A stretch of DNA of 64,000 nucleotides, taken from the NCBI GenBank assembly GCA_037013495.1, contig CM072806.1:26786001-26850000 (forward strand). The letters are read 5' to 3'. The number at the start of each line of letters is the position of its first letter. The first letter of the stretch is position 1. Source of the DNA: Hippophae tibetana. Taxonomy: Eukaryota > Streptophyta > Magnoliopsida > Rosales > Elaeagnaceae. The notes under the pieces are model-generated. The model was not told the origin of the DNA, ran no database searches, and saw nothing but the letters and a program-made list of their open reading frames with translations. The translations under genes were made by a program, and so were the position numbers. Below, piece by piece: positions 46,320 to 56,705 of the stretch.

Positions 46320-46965
46320 ATCTATTAAGGGGATTAGAAGCCTTTTAAGACATATATGTTTCTATAGGCAATTTATTAAATATTTTTCTAAAATAAGTCA
46401 TATGCAATTTATTATCAAAAAATATTTATTTTGATTTGAATGATGCATGCCTTGTCTCCTTTAATACATTGAAAGATAAATTAACATCTACCCTCATAAT
46501 TTTAGCACCTAATTAGTCTCTTCCATTTGAAATTATGTGTGATGCTTCTGATTGTGTAATCGGAGCAGCTTTGGGTAGAGAGTGCATAAGAATTTTCATG
46601 TTATGTATTACACTAGAAAAACACTCAATGATGTCCAAATTAATTATTCCACTTCTAAAAAAGAATTCTTAGCTGTCATTTTTTCTTTAGATAAATTTAG
46701 ATCTTACTTAGTAGATTCTAGAGTAATTATGCATTCTAATCATGCCCCTTTACGATATCTACTACATAAACCTAATGCTAAGCCAATATTAACTCGATGG
46801 GTTTTATTCTTACAAGAATTTGATCTAGGAATCAAAGATAATAAATGTAGTGAAAACTTTATAGCTAACCATTTATTTAGGTTTATTTCTAAATTAAATT
46901 CTCTTGAATGTGAGAGTAAAAATATATTGTTGAAACTTTTCTTGATGAACAATTATTTTCATTAG
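46320..46965 (+). pseudogene. Ath-B RNase H
   Basis: Pieces LPFEIMCDASDCVIGAALG (about 46,520-46,575) and the open frame 46,582-46,965 (YYTRKTLNDVQINYSTSKKEF, HSNHAPLRYLLHKPNAKP, FDLGIKDNKCSENFIANHL) make up the domain. The usual H-S-D-H Asp is Asn here. One stop and one shift lie between the pieces. Confidence 0.8.
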
Positions 46966-46969
46966 GGTC

Positions 46970-47990
46970 AAATCATTGTTATGTTGATATATTTAATTAT
47001 CTTGCTAGTGGTATTTTGGGTCCTAACACATCTTATCATGAAAATAAAAAACTTATTAAGCTCTTACATGCAATATTTTTGAGATGACCCTTATCCATCT
47101 TCAATATCAAATCATCTAGAGGTGTGTACAAGAAGAAGAACATAAAAGTACATTGGCTTTTTGTCATGATTTTCATTATGGGGGCCATTTTGGAGGTAAT
47201 AAAATAGCTCTTAAAGTAGTAGAATCTGAATTTACTAACTAACTCTTTTTAAAGATGCTAATATATTTTGTACACATTGTGATAAATTTCAAAGGATAGG
47301 TAATATAGGAAAACAAGATGAAATGTCTTTGACATCTAATTTAGTTATTGATCTTTTTGATATATAGGGGATTGACTTTATTAGTCCTTTTTCCCCATCT
47401 TTTGGCTATGAATATATCCTAGTTATTGTGGATTATGTTTCCAAGTGTGTAGAAGCTATACCCCATATCATCCTCAAACCTTTGGTCAAGTGGAAGTAAG
47501 TAATAGGCAAATAAAAGTGGTTTTGGAATGCATTGTGTGCCCTTCAAGGAAAGACTAGGAAATCAAATGGAATGATGCCTTATGGGCTTATCGTATAACT
47601 TCCAAAACACCCATTGGAAAGAGTCCTTATTGGTTAATCTTTTAAAAAAGCATGCCACTTATCCGTTGAAGAGATTAGGGACAAAGCTTATGAAAATGCA
47701 AAATTGTACAAAGAACCTAGAAAGCACTATCATGATGAAAAGCTAGGTCATAATTATTTTCTTCTTAGAATGAAAGTTCATTTATTTAACTCTCATATGA
47801 GATTGTTTCTAGGAAAATTGAGATCAAGGTAGGATGGAACATACACAATTACCCAAATTTCTCCAAATAGAGGTAGTGTTGATGAATCCAGAAACACAAA
47901 CAACATTTAAGGTCAATGGGCATCATGTAAAGCCATATTTAGAAGGAGGACATAAGGTTACTAGACACTGAACCCATATTGGTGAACTAG
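46970..47990 (+). pseudogene. Ath-B integrase with internal deletion
   Basis: HYGGHFGGNK and FCTHCDKFQRIGNIGK show the zinc region, with the last Cys changed to Phe. GIDFISPFSPSFGYEYILVIVDYVSK gives the first catalytic Asp. At about 47,460 the sequence jumps from VEAI to the PYHPQ block, so some 60 residues with the second catalytic Asp are deleted. QVEVSNRQIK with the Glu follows, then LWAYRITSKTPIGKSPYWL and a frame-broken C-terminus. Confidence 0.8.
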
Positions 47991-48012
47991 CCTAAGCATC
48001 AATTAGAAACTA

Positions 48013-48060
48013 CATCTAGCTAAGATAGTAAACTAAGAATTAGATTGGAGGCAACCCATA
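48013..48060 (+). promoter_or_regulatory. Post-pol hairpin and GGAGGCAACCCA box of Ath-B
   Basis: ATCT (48,014-48,017) pairs with AGAT (48,023-48,026) around AGCTA. The closing pair is A-T where Ath-A and Ath-C have G-C. The box TTGGAGGCAACCCATA follows at 48,045-48,060. It matches Ath-A 7,551-7,595 and Ath-C 56,648-56,693 in order and spacing. Confidence 0.6.
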
Positions 48061-48580
48061 ATTATAGGTAATATTACTTTCTTTATAATTGTCTTTATGT
48101 TTGTTATTTTATTTCCAATTTGTTTGAACATTATTATCAATGCTATAACCAATTACTGATGTGTGTTAGAAATACATAGTTTTTACTTATGTATAAATGA
48201 TTGGATTAATGGATGCCTCTACATACCAACACTTAAACAGGACCAGTAATTAGGTACCTTTTCTACTTTCTTATTCTTTAATTTAATAATTACATTGAAG
48301 ATAATACAAGTTCTAGGTTGGGGGTAAGAAAAAGTTATGTTATAAATTTTTACTTAAATGAAATTTTTATATGTTCATATGTACATTTTATTTTTAATAT
48401 TGCCTTTATTTTTACTTTTTTGTGTAGTTTAATTTATTTCTATTATTTTAGGAACTTTTAGGATAATTTTCAAAATTTTCTTAAAAAATTATCATGTCTT
48501 TTAGTTAAATTTAAGAAAATCATTTAGTCTTTGCATTGTTAGATTTAATAAAATGATTAATAAAAAATAAAAAAACAACA
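48061..48580 (+). other. Ath-B 3' untranslated region, first part
   Basis: AT-rich. A degraded form of the second hairpin and G-box lies at 48,291-48,324 (TACATTGAAGATAATAC, then GGTTGGGGGTAAG). After about 48,540 homology to the Ath-C 3' region stops. The next bases belong to an inverted segment. Confidence 0.6.
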
Positions 48581-48589
48581 AAAATTCCC

Positions 48590-49640
48590 ATGTTGTAGTC
48601 TCGATTCAATTCATAATTAAAATCTCAAGCATAAGTTCATCCAACATTTCAAAATATCAAGATTCATCAAGCAAATATATTAAACAACACAAATTCATGC
48701 TCCATTACTAGAATATTTCAACATTGACCTACCCAATCTAAGTACTTAATAAACTATATACAAATAGAGGTTATGTAAAGAATAAAGCAAAATATTTGCA
48801 TATGTTTATAACAAGAAACGCTCAAATGTGCATAGCATTGATCTCATGAAAGAAATCAAATGTTAGGATTATGAATATACCATATTACTAATATCATTCT
48901 TCAATCACAATTATTAAACAAAAATATCAAGTTTATGCCTCGAGATAAATGAAAATGCATTGAATTTAAGGGTTATTCCTTTTTCTAATAATCACCATCT
49001 CAATGCTTTGAATAGTTTAGAGTAATAGTATTTAGTTTTTATTTTATTTTTTTCTTTCTCTTTTTTTTTTACTCTTTTTTTTTAAAGAGAGAATGAACAC
49101 ATGTACATATGTGTGTTTTAGTGAGTAGCTATTTTGACATTATTTTTTATTTTCTCAAGGAACCCCATATATACTTTTTTTACTAAAATACAAGCATGAA
49201 TGAAGACAAGAACACATGTTCAATTTATGCTCAAATCATTTAATCTAAGCAATGAAAATAAGTACATAATAATTCGCCAAATATTTAAAATCCTAATATT
49301 CAATGCAAATCCTATAAAGACTATCTAATAATTTGAAATAATAGGAAAATTGTTTAAAACGGTAGAATAAATATTATCACTTAGAATAAAACAATATAGG
49401 TTTAATAAATCATAGCAGTTAGTCTTCACTATTTGATTCTTACACATAAATTTTGGGTTTATTTCAATTTCAATATCCAAGCATCAAACATAAACTATGA
49501 ATGGAACCAATTCTTATAATAATTCATGAACATATTTAAGACATCAAACAAACAATGCAAAGACTCAATTATTAACTTTAAATTAACTAAAAACATGATA
49601 ATTTTGTAAAAACAATTAATTTATTAGACCTAAATGTTCC
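48590..49640 (-). repeat. Inverted Athila 3' untranslated segment
   Basis: This is the reverse complement of Ath-K 38,540-39,620 and collinear (same plus-strand reading) with Ath-C 55,100-56,200: shared blocks ATTAAAATCTCAAGCATAAG, AACATTGA, TTGATCTCATGAAAG and CCAAACATAAACTATGAA-like text. It stands tail to tail with the Ath-B 3' region. No coding signal. Confidence 0.75.
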
Positions 49641-49895
49641 TAATTCTTGATTTTTTAAGGAAGTTAGGAATGAATTATACTAAAATTGATCTTGAGTTGT
49701 TTAACAAGAAAGGAAATGTGTAGAAAATGGAAAAACTTGTTTTCATATGAATAGTACTTTTGATGGTATCATTGGATTGAATTCATAATAGGCATAACTA
49801 CCATTACAGGGTCTAAGTCATATTGTCTCTTTCTTAACTACCTTCCTCAACAATGACATGGAATAAATTACAATTCAATTTCAGATATGCTAATA
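49641..49895. other. Spacer, possibly remains of a copia 3' LTR
   Basis: This lies just beyond the complement of a copia polypurine tract (ACCTCCCACACTT, about 49,896-49,908), so it should be the 3' LTR of the copia fragment to its right. No second copy is in the window to confirm it. Confidence 0.35.
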
Positions 49896-50350
49896 CCTCC
49901 CACACTTAATGGAAAGCAAGTGACACTGAGTTTGGTCCTAAGATACACAAATTGAGTAGTAGGGTGGGCTTTATGGAGATATAATCTTTATCAATCACTT
50001 GATGGAATATATTGAACGACAATTTCATTAGCTATCACCTTTTCCTTGAGAAAGTAATAATCTAATTCAATATGTGTGGTCATATAATGAAGCGCATGGT
50101 TATAATTTAAGGTTATTGCACTAGTGTTGCCACACCAGATGACTAGTTTAGATGACACAATGATTGAATTAACCTTACCTCAGCTGCTACGTATGCTAAA
50201 CATCTGTACTTAGCCCCTATGCTTGATCTAGCAATAGTAGTGAATTGGCCATATGATAGGATTTTCTCCCAAGTTCACAATTAAAGTAAATGTATATCTT
50301 GTTATATTAACATAAGAATCCCAGTCAACATTAGTGAAAGTGATGAATCT
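49896..50350 (-). pseudogene. Copia RNase H C-terminal fragment
   Basis: The minus strand reads SFTNVDWD, then YRCLAYVAAEV, IWCGNTSAITLNYNHALHYM, HIELDYYFLKEKVI, VVQYIPSSD and THPTTQFVYLRTKLSV with few breaks. This is the end of a copia pol from the second acidic block of RNase H to the C-terminus. It differs from Copia-D (different residues in the same blocks), so it is a third copia. The left end joins the polypurine tract; the right end is cut by the Ath-H LTR or a deletion. Confidence 0.75.
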
Positions 50351-50369
50351 ATAAAAGTAGAGTCATTAG

Positions 50370-51914
50370 CGTATTTTTTTACTTAATATTTATTTTTTTA
50401 TTCAATAAATAGTATTTTTTGAGCCACAAATAATAAAATATAATTTTTTAGTGAAAATGGGTGAGAATATAATTATTGTAATTTTTTGAGATTTTTCTAG
50501 AATTTTTATGGATCTTTAATGAATTTTTAAGGTAGGGTCAATCAAGAGCTGCCACTTGGCCTGCCACATAAGAAAGGAGCTAACTAGATAAGCCACGTAG
50601 ATACCATGCAAGTAAGGAAAGTGAATCATGTTACGCCGCATGTAAGGAAAATGAATCGTGTACCACGTTTCAACACGGCATTCAATCCAAATTTGGAGAT
50701 TCATCAAACCATATTACCATATGTCACCATGCGATTGTTCTTGCATTCCACTTGTGTACCACACCATCCATTTCTACAAAACACGTTGTGTCGTATAGCA
50801 ATGACTCAACGAGTGTTGACTCTGACAGATCTCCCCTACCAGACATCGCGCTCTGATTTTCCAAGTGAATTCCATGTGCCACGTGACGCACTATGATTGG
50901 TAAGTATTATTAGATTGCTTGTTTTGATCGCAACCCTTGATCTGAAGTTGATCTGACGATCCAGATCACACTGGAACTATATTTAAGCACCCTAATCACC
51001 CTATAAACCCTAAAGAGCCATCATTAGAATAATTTTGGTTGGTTTTTGGATCTAATAAAAGAGAAAATTACAAAAAAAATCATAAGGACATACAATTTTG
51101 GTGGAGATTTAGTAAGAGATTGATTGTATTTCTTCTTCTAATCTTTTCTTTATCAATTCTTATGTCTTCCTTTATGAAAAATATAAGCTTCATGAACACA
51201 ATTATGTGTAATGAATTAATTAATCTAGGGGTCTTATGAACCCAATTTTCACCATACATGTGATGATCTAATATTTTTCCACAATTATAATTATAATTTA
51301 ATTATATTATTTAATCTAATTTTTATGCTATTAATTGTTTGACCAACAATATATCTATAGAGGCAATTAAATAGATTTGAGAGAATTATTTAATTGTTTG
51401 TCTTGATTAAATAACATGTATAGTTTCTAGGCAGAGATGTATGATTCTTATGTATGTGATCCATAATTGATGAACTTAATGATTAGTGTGCAATTTAATG
51501 TGCATTAGAGTGATTAAATTAATTACTATATGGTGTGTAGTTACTTGCGAAAGGAATACATGCTAGGTTAAACTCGATTGATCATGCAATTAATTGACAA
51601 TTATATTGGGGAGATTTTAGCGATTCACATGTTTAGAAAACTGGGGGATTAAGTTTTCCTAGATATTTTCTCATATATCTTCTTAGTTATCAAATTTAAT
51701 TTAATTAATTATTGCTATTTACATTTATTTATTTTAATTTTACTTCTTGAAAATATAAAGCACAAAAAAATTGATTTTTTTTTATTTTTTTGAGTTTTAC
51801 AAATTAGATTCTAATAAAATAATCTCCATGTGAACGATCTTTTCTTATCATTATATTACTTGTTACGATACATATACCTGTGTATTCATTGCACACACTT
51901 TGTATGTGGCGATC
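50370..51914 (+). repeat. Ath-H 5' LTR (start uncertain)
   Basis: The 3' end is fixed by GGCGATCA directly before the primer site. The start is not seen clearly; it lies between the copia fragment and about 50,430. A TATA box TATATTTAA at 50,978-50,986 is followed by CCTATAAACCCTAAAG. A region of moderate GC with CCACGT, ACCACGTTT and CCACGTGACG lies upstream (50,590-50,890). No other copy of this LTR is in the window. Confidence 0.6.
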
Positions 51915-51920
51915 AAGTTT

Positions 51921-51939
51921 TTGACTCCGTTGCCAAAGA
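51921..51939 (+). other. Ath-H primer-binding site
   Basis: TTGACTCCGTTGCCAAAGA keeps CCGTTGCC of the Athila Asp-tRNA site TGGCGCCGTTGCCGGGGA, eight bases after the LTR end. Confidence 0.7.
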
Positions 51940-52149
51940 TTATAAATATTATAAATTAATTATTTTTTCTTTTAGTTATTTTTCTTAATTTTAATTTACT
52001 AATTTTCTTTTAGTGACTCGTTAATTTATTTATTTTTGTTAATTTATTTTATTTATTTATTTTATTTAGTTTTTATTTTTTTTAATTTTTATTAAGTTTT
52101 TATTTAGACATCTCTTTTAGTATTGTAGAAACATAGTTGAGTCTATTGC

Positions 52150-52745
52150 ATGAGCAGAGTTCATGAGGAAGAAATCTTACCTTTGGATCTTGAAATTAAG
52201 CGTACTTTGAGATCAATTAGAAAACAAGTTCTTACTCAAGAAAAAAATGGCTAATCCATTAGAAATAAACAATAATGAGCTAAACTTGACCAATCAAATG
52301 CTTTTCATGGATGATAGAGATAGAGCTATGAATGAATATGAAATAACTACATCGGAAGAGTTGAATCCAAGTATTACAAGGCCAAACATTCGAGCTAATC
52401 AATTCGAACTAAAGCCAGTGATATTTCAAATGCCACAAACAATTGGACAATTCAGCTAATTACCAACAGAGAATCCTTACCTGCATCTTAGATTATTTGT
52501 TGAAGTTGGAGATTCATTCAAGCTCAATGGTGTGACAGAGGAGGCATTTAGGATTAGATTGTTCCCTTACTCTTTATGAGATCGTGCTCAAGCTTGGTTA
52601 ACCTCTTTGCCACCTAATTCCATTACAACTTGGAATGATTTGGAGGAGAAATTCTTGATAAAATACTTCCCACCAACAAAGAATTCCAAGCTTAGTAATG
52701 ACATTACTTCCTACCAACAATACAAAGGAGAATCTTTACATGAAG
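52150..52745 (+). pseudogene. Ath-H gag, cut by Ath-C
   Basis: The likely start ATG at 52,150 opens MSRVHEEEILPLDLEIKR. A shift at a run of seven A (about 52,240) moves the frame to 52,247-52,459 (RANQFELKPVIFQMPQTIGQF). After a stop, RLFVEVGDSFKLNGVTEEAF and the Gag block AQAWLTSLPPNSITTWNDLEE, FLIKYFPPTKNSKLSNDI follow. Translation ends where Ath-C starts at 52,746, inside the GESLHE block. The rest of Ath-H should lie right of the window. Known function: capsid protein. Confidence 0.82.
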
Positions 52746-54057
52746 TGATGAGCGAAAACCGGCATCGCCGATTCTTGCCAATACTTTGGTTTTAATATTT
52801 ATAAAAATCTCGCAAGTGCACGAATCATTTCGAAGAAAATGATAAGTATACTCCCAAGGTCGATCTAAGGAAGGAATGTATGTGGTTTTTAATTTATTAT
52901 TCAAACTTTTAAAAACGAAATTAAATCCTAAACATCCTGTCACGATAGTTTGGTTTTTGTGTTCCTAATCTAATAACATAAAATAAACATATATACAGAT
53001 TAATTAAATATAATCTAATAACATAAAAATAAACATAGATACAAATTCAATAAATAATTATCTAAAAATAAACATATATACAGATTCAATAAATATTCAT
53101 GCAAATTTTTATCATTTATATTAGCAGAGTATTTATGGATGTAATAACTAAATTAATTATGCTTGCTCATATTAACTAGGTTATTAAAGATATAAATTGA
53201 TATTTTATTGATTCTCTCTTTTTTATATAAATACCACCTTTGGTGGGGTTAGATATTCTTTGTTAACTAAACAAATCAATTAACACCTATGGGTGAGGTT
53301 GATAACTAATATGCTTAATTAAATTAATTCATTTTTCTAAGAGATTGAAAATGAACCATTTAAATGCCACCTTTGGTGGGGTTAGACAATTTAAACATTA
53401 TTCAAGGTGTCCAAATTAAACATAAGAATTTAATTATCCGAGTACTAACTTTCAAGTTTTAAAACCACTATTGAAAACATGTTGTCAATACATTTTCACA
53501 TAATAATTCTTATAAAAACTTTTGAAATAGAGTTTCACTCTAACTACCGGGCGATTGTACCAACAAATAAAAGAGCACTACTCTAAATTAGACCGGATAA
53601 CTAAACCTTAAAATCTAATTTTCAGGTTTAAGTTTGTAATGAAAAATAATATATTTCTCTCTAACATTCTTAATATAAAATCTTGAATAAAAACAAAATC
53701 AATTCATTTTAGAGATTTTTACCTATTTAATATTTCGCAAGCATAACAACGTCGTTATTACATCATATTTACTAAACAGCCAGCATAGTTAATTTTAACC
53801 ATAGACAAATTAAATATAACATGTAAGAATAAAGCATAAAAATAACTATAAAGAAAATAAAATCCTTACAGAACTTCGACGCTATTCCCGTAGCTGGAAA
53901 ACCTTCGAGCGGAATTTGCACTTCCATATATTGAATCAAAAATCTAAATTATTACAAAAACATTACAAGTTCCTCTCAAAAAGAGAAGAACTCTAAACCT
54001 AAGAGAATTGAACTAAAAACTAAGAGAAAAACTAAGAAAAGCTTAGAAACTAAGAAA

Positions 54058-54097
54058 GAAACTAAGAGAAACTAAGAGAAACTAAGAGAAACTAAAA
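54058..54097 (-). repeat. 10-bp repeat in the transcribed part of the Ath-C LTR
   Basis: AAACTAAGAG is repeated about four times in tandem, with further loose copies from 54,000. It lies about 75-120 nt after the TATA box in the sense direction, so it is in the transcript leader. Confidence 0.8.
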
Positions 54098-54170
54098 ACT
54101 AAGAAATAAGAGAAAGAAAGAAGAGAGAAGTGAGTTTTGAAGGTGTGATTTGAAGTGAAGGGAAGGGGGG

Positions 54171-54180
54171 TATTTATAGG
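54171..54180 (-). promoter_or_regulatory. TATA box of the Ath-C LTR
   Basis: CCTATAAATA on the minus strand lies in the same setting (CACCTATAAATACC) as in solo LTR F at 29,931. It is the best promoter candidate of the element. Confidence 0.75.
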
Positions 54181-54293
54181 TGAGGATGGAGAGAAAAAAT
54201 GAGTAAAAAAATGTTAAAAAAATATTAAAAAATGTAAAAACGCGTATTGGAATTGCTGATGTCATCAATGACGTCAGCATGACGTCACAGGGG

Positions 54294-54500
54294 GCTGCTG
54301 CACGTGAAAAATGGGGCGAAAATGCGTTGGGCGCGCGGATGGGCGGCTGTTGGGCGCTGCGCGCGCGCGCTGGGGCTGTCGCTGCGTGCAGCTCGGCGCG
54401 CGTGAACAGTGCCCGCGCGCTGGGGAGCGCGCGGATGGGCATGTCAACGCGCGCGGGCACGCGCGGCATGGGGCGCTGGGCTGCGCGCGGCACGCGATTT
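54294..54500 (-). other. CpG-rich block in the Ath-C LTR
   Basis: About 200 bp rich in CGCGCG in a very AT-rich setting, just upstream of the promoter. Several overlapping open frames here are by-products of low-complexity GC. Retained CpG suggests little time for methylation decay. Confidence 0.7.
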
Positions 54501-54794
54501 CCGTCTTTTTGACATTTTTGACCTTTTCGACCCATTTTGTCCAATTTTTCCATGTTTGTTGACCTTTTTCCACTTATTTATTGATATATTTGTGATGTAT
54601 TGCTTCAAGTATTCCTCTTTGAGTCTTTAAATTGCGTTTTTAAGCCAAAATTCCTGAAAAACGATAAAAATACCCGTGATTCCGAAAAAGACAAATTTAT
54701 ATAAATATATGATAAAACATATAAATATATATATTTTTAATCAATTAATGTACATAATATCATGGTTATTTTAGTGCTTTTTGAGCACTCATCA

Positions 54795-54840
54795 CAACCC
54801 CCAACCAGCTTCTTGCTAGTCTCTTAGCAAGAGAAGCGAT
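54795..54840 (-). promoter_or_regulatory. Polypurine tract and terminal hairpin of Ath-C
   Basis: The polypurine tract (complement of CAACCCCCAACC, 54,795-54,806) primes plus-strand DNA in this family. Next to it TCTTGCTA (54,811-54,818) and TAGCAAGA (54,825-54,832) form a perfect 8-bp stem with a six-base loop. A one-mismatch version is in Ath-K (about 39,843-39,861). Confidence 0.7.
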
Positions 54841-56640
54841 AAAAGCTAAAAATTAAACTATCCTAAATCACTTTCGTGGATTGAAACGGTTGCATTTAGC
54901 CTATGCAACAAGCCGTTAAACCCCTAGGTTGCCCTAGTGGACGAGTTTGAGTCTCGTGAGGGTTTTCAGTAATGATACCCACAAACATTAAACTAAAAAA
55001 AAAAAAAAAAAAAACAATCAAAACAAAAATTAAAATTACAACACAATCAAAAATTAATTTAAGAATAAAATAAAACAACATATCACAAAAATATCTCATA
55101 CTTTTTAATCTCCTTTAAGATCATAATTAAAATCTCAAGCATAAGTTATTTTAATCTCTTTAAACAATCATGATTTTATTATAATAATTAGTCGAAAATC
55201 ATTTTCATATTTCATTTCAAAAATGTATCAATTTAATTTTACCCAATTCCAGTGTCATGAATCAGAATTCGCTTCGACTCTATTCCTCACAAGTCAATAC
55301 TCTCAAAGCACTGAATCTTATGGGTTCAAACACTCATACTAATTTATATGCGAAAGAGTTTATGTATAGAAATGAACTAATATGTTCGCATATGTATAAA
55401 GAATAAAGGCTCAAAGTGTTATTTTAACATTGATCTCATGAAAGTAATCGAATGTATAAATTATAAAGATATCATATATAAAAATTATTTTCATGCATAA
55501 ATCAAACTCATTAATAAAGAATATCAAGATATATGCTTTTTACAAATGAAGAAATTGCAATGACTTTTTAGGGAATTACTTCCTATATCTTTCTTTTGTA
55601 TTTAACCTTTACTCACAACTTTGTTGGCAATGTGGGTCATAGTATGTAGATGATACTATTTTTTTATCTCTCTATACATTTTTTTTTTTTTTTTTTTAAT
55701 ATATGTATTTTTTAGAGAGTCAACCCATGTACAGATTGTACATTTTTTTGGATTTTGGTGAGTGGTTAATTTTGTGACTTTTCTGTTTGATCTTGGTTTA
55801 GGTAACCCCAGATATGTTTTTTTTTTTTTGTAGCAGTCATGCATGAATGAGATATAAGCATATACTATCAATTTCTACTCAAATCGTTTAATCTAAACAA
55901 AAATAATAATCAAAAATATATGATACTCTATTAAGATGAGAAAAAATTCATACATTCAATGTTAATACCTATAGAGATCATCTAAACTTTTGAATAAATA
56001 AGAAATGTGTTTGGAGTAGAAAAAAAAATATTTCACTCTGAATAAAAGAAATTAGGCTCAAATTATATCTCACAAGGATAGTCTCCACTAAAAAAAATTC
56101 ATAAACACTGATTTTGGGTTTAATATAATTTCCACATTTTATCAAGAAATACTAGTTATGACAAAAACTAACTAATTATCAAAAATAATTACAAAATATT
56201 TCATGATATGTTTTCAAAAATTAATCTAACAGTACCAAAGACTTAACTATTTACTTAAATTTGATTTAAAGAAATGATACATTTTTATGATAATTTTTTA
56301 TATATATATATATATATATATTTTATTTTTTTTATTAAGCATGGTAACTTTTCACCACCCCCAACCTAGAACTTACATTGTCCTCAATGTAACAACTGCA
56401 AATTAAAGATAAAGAGAAAAGAGGAGAAAGATTACCTATTTCTTGAGAATGTGTAAGTAGTAATGAAGAAATGCAGGTGCATCCATCATATTCATCATTA
56501 AAGTGTATACAGACAGATCGCTGTGAACTTCTAACATCTCAACAAATATTTTAGTTTTAACAATTTTAAAAATTATTCACATACAAGTAAAAAATAAACA
56601 ATAAAATTAAGTAAATAAAACAAATAACAAAAATTACCTA
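54841..56640 (-). other. Ath-C 3' untranslated region
   Basis: About 1.8 kb with no conserved reading frame. It contains a second short inverted repeat ACGAG/CTCGT (about 54,941-54,957), a 20-A run (54,995-55,014), a T run (about 55,678-55,698), a TA repeat (about 56,300-56,321), and the conserved hairpin with G-box (56,355-56,392). Known Athila elements may carry an env-like frame here; none is visible. Confidence 0.65.
56355..56392 (-). promoter_or_regulatory. Second conserved hairpin plus G-rich box of Ath-C
   Basis: TTACATTG (56,373-56,380) and CAATGTAA (56,385-56,392) pair perfectly over 8 bp around a four-base loop (AGGA on the sense strand). GGTTGGGGGTGG lies 6-18 bases further in the sense direction (56,355-56,366). 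Same arrangement as in Ath-A. Confidence 0.65.
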
Positions 56641-56647
56641 ACATGAT

Positions 56648-56693
56648 GGGTTGCCTCCCATCCAGCGCTTAGTTTAACGTCTTAGCAAGACGT
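56648..56693 (-). promoter_or_regulatory. Post-pol hairpin and GGGAGGCAACCCA box of Ath-C
   Basis: This lies 13 nt after the pol stop. ACGTCTT and AAGACGT (56,677-56,693) form a perfect 7-bp stem with a three-base loop. Then follow the AAGCGCT block and TGGGAGGCAACCC (56,648-56,660), in which TGGG can pair with CCCA. It is the best-preserved copy in the window. Confidence 0.7.
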
Positions 56694-56705
56694 ATCTTTT
56701 TGGTG

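Larger units (their letters stand above)
41328..48580 (+). mobile_element. Ath-B: Athila element with all domains, heavily mutated, no 3' LTR
   Basis: The element contains a 5' LTR, primer site, leader, gag, protease, RT, RNase H, integrase, post-pol box and the start of the 3' region, all on the plus strand in order. The 3' region stops at about 48,580 against an inverted Athila 3' region. The proteins are closest in this window to the second gag and pol of Ath-C. It has dozens of stops, several deletions and changed catalytic residues. Confidence 0.85.
52746..54794 (-). repeat. Ath-C 3' LTR
   Basis: 2,049 bp. On the minus strand it begins TGATGAGTGCTCAAAAAG and ends GCTCATCA. It matches solo LTR F over its length. 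The promoter TATA box is CCTATAAATA (54,171-54,180). A block of nearly pure GC with many CGCG (54,294-54,500) lies upstream of it. Downstream is a 10-bp repeat (54,058-54,097). The terminal block GTGCACTTGCGAGATT is shared with the other Athila LTRs. Confidence 0.93.

Noticed and set aside
54274..54630. Several overlapping open frames of 70-150 codons on both strands in the GC-rich block
   Set aside because: They arise from CGCG-rich low complexity inside an LTR, with no domain and no matching frame in solo LTR F.
54896..54965. Possible tRNA-like stretch (GTTGCCCTAGTGGACGAG...)
   Set aside because: Only one short stem (ACGAG/CTCGT) forms. No acceptor pairing, T-loop or box B motif fits, and it is part of the Athila 3' region.
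54841..56640. Env-like frame in the Ath-C 3' region
   Set aside because: Some Athila families have one, but here frames are short, shift constantly and show no membrane segment series or coding bias.
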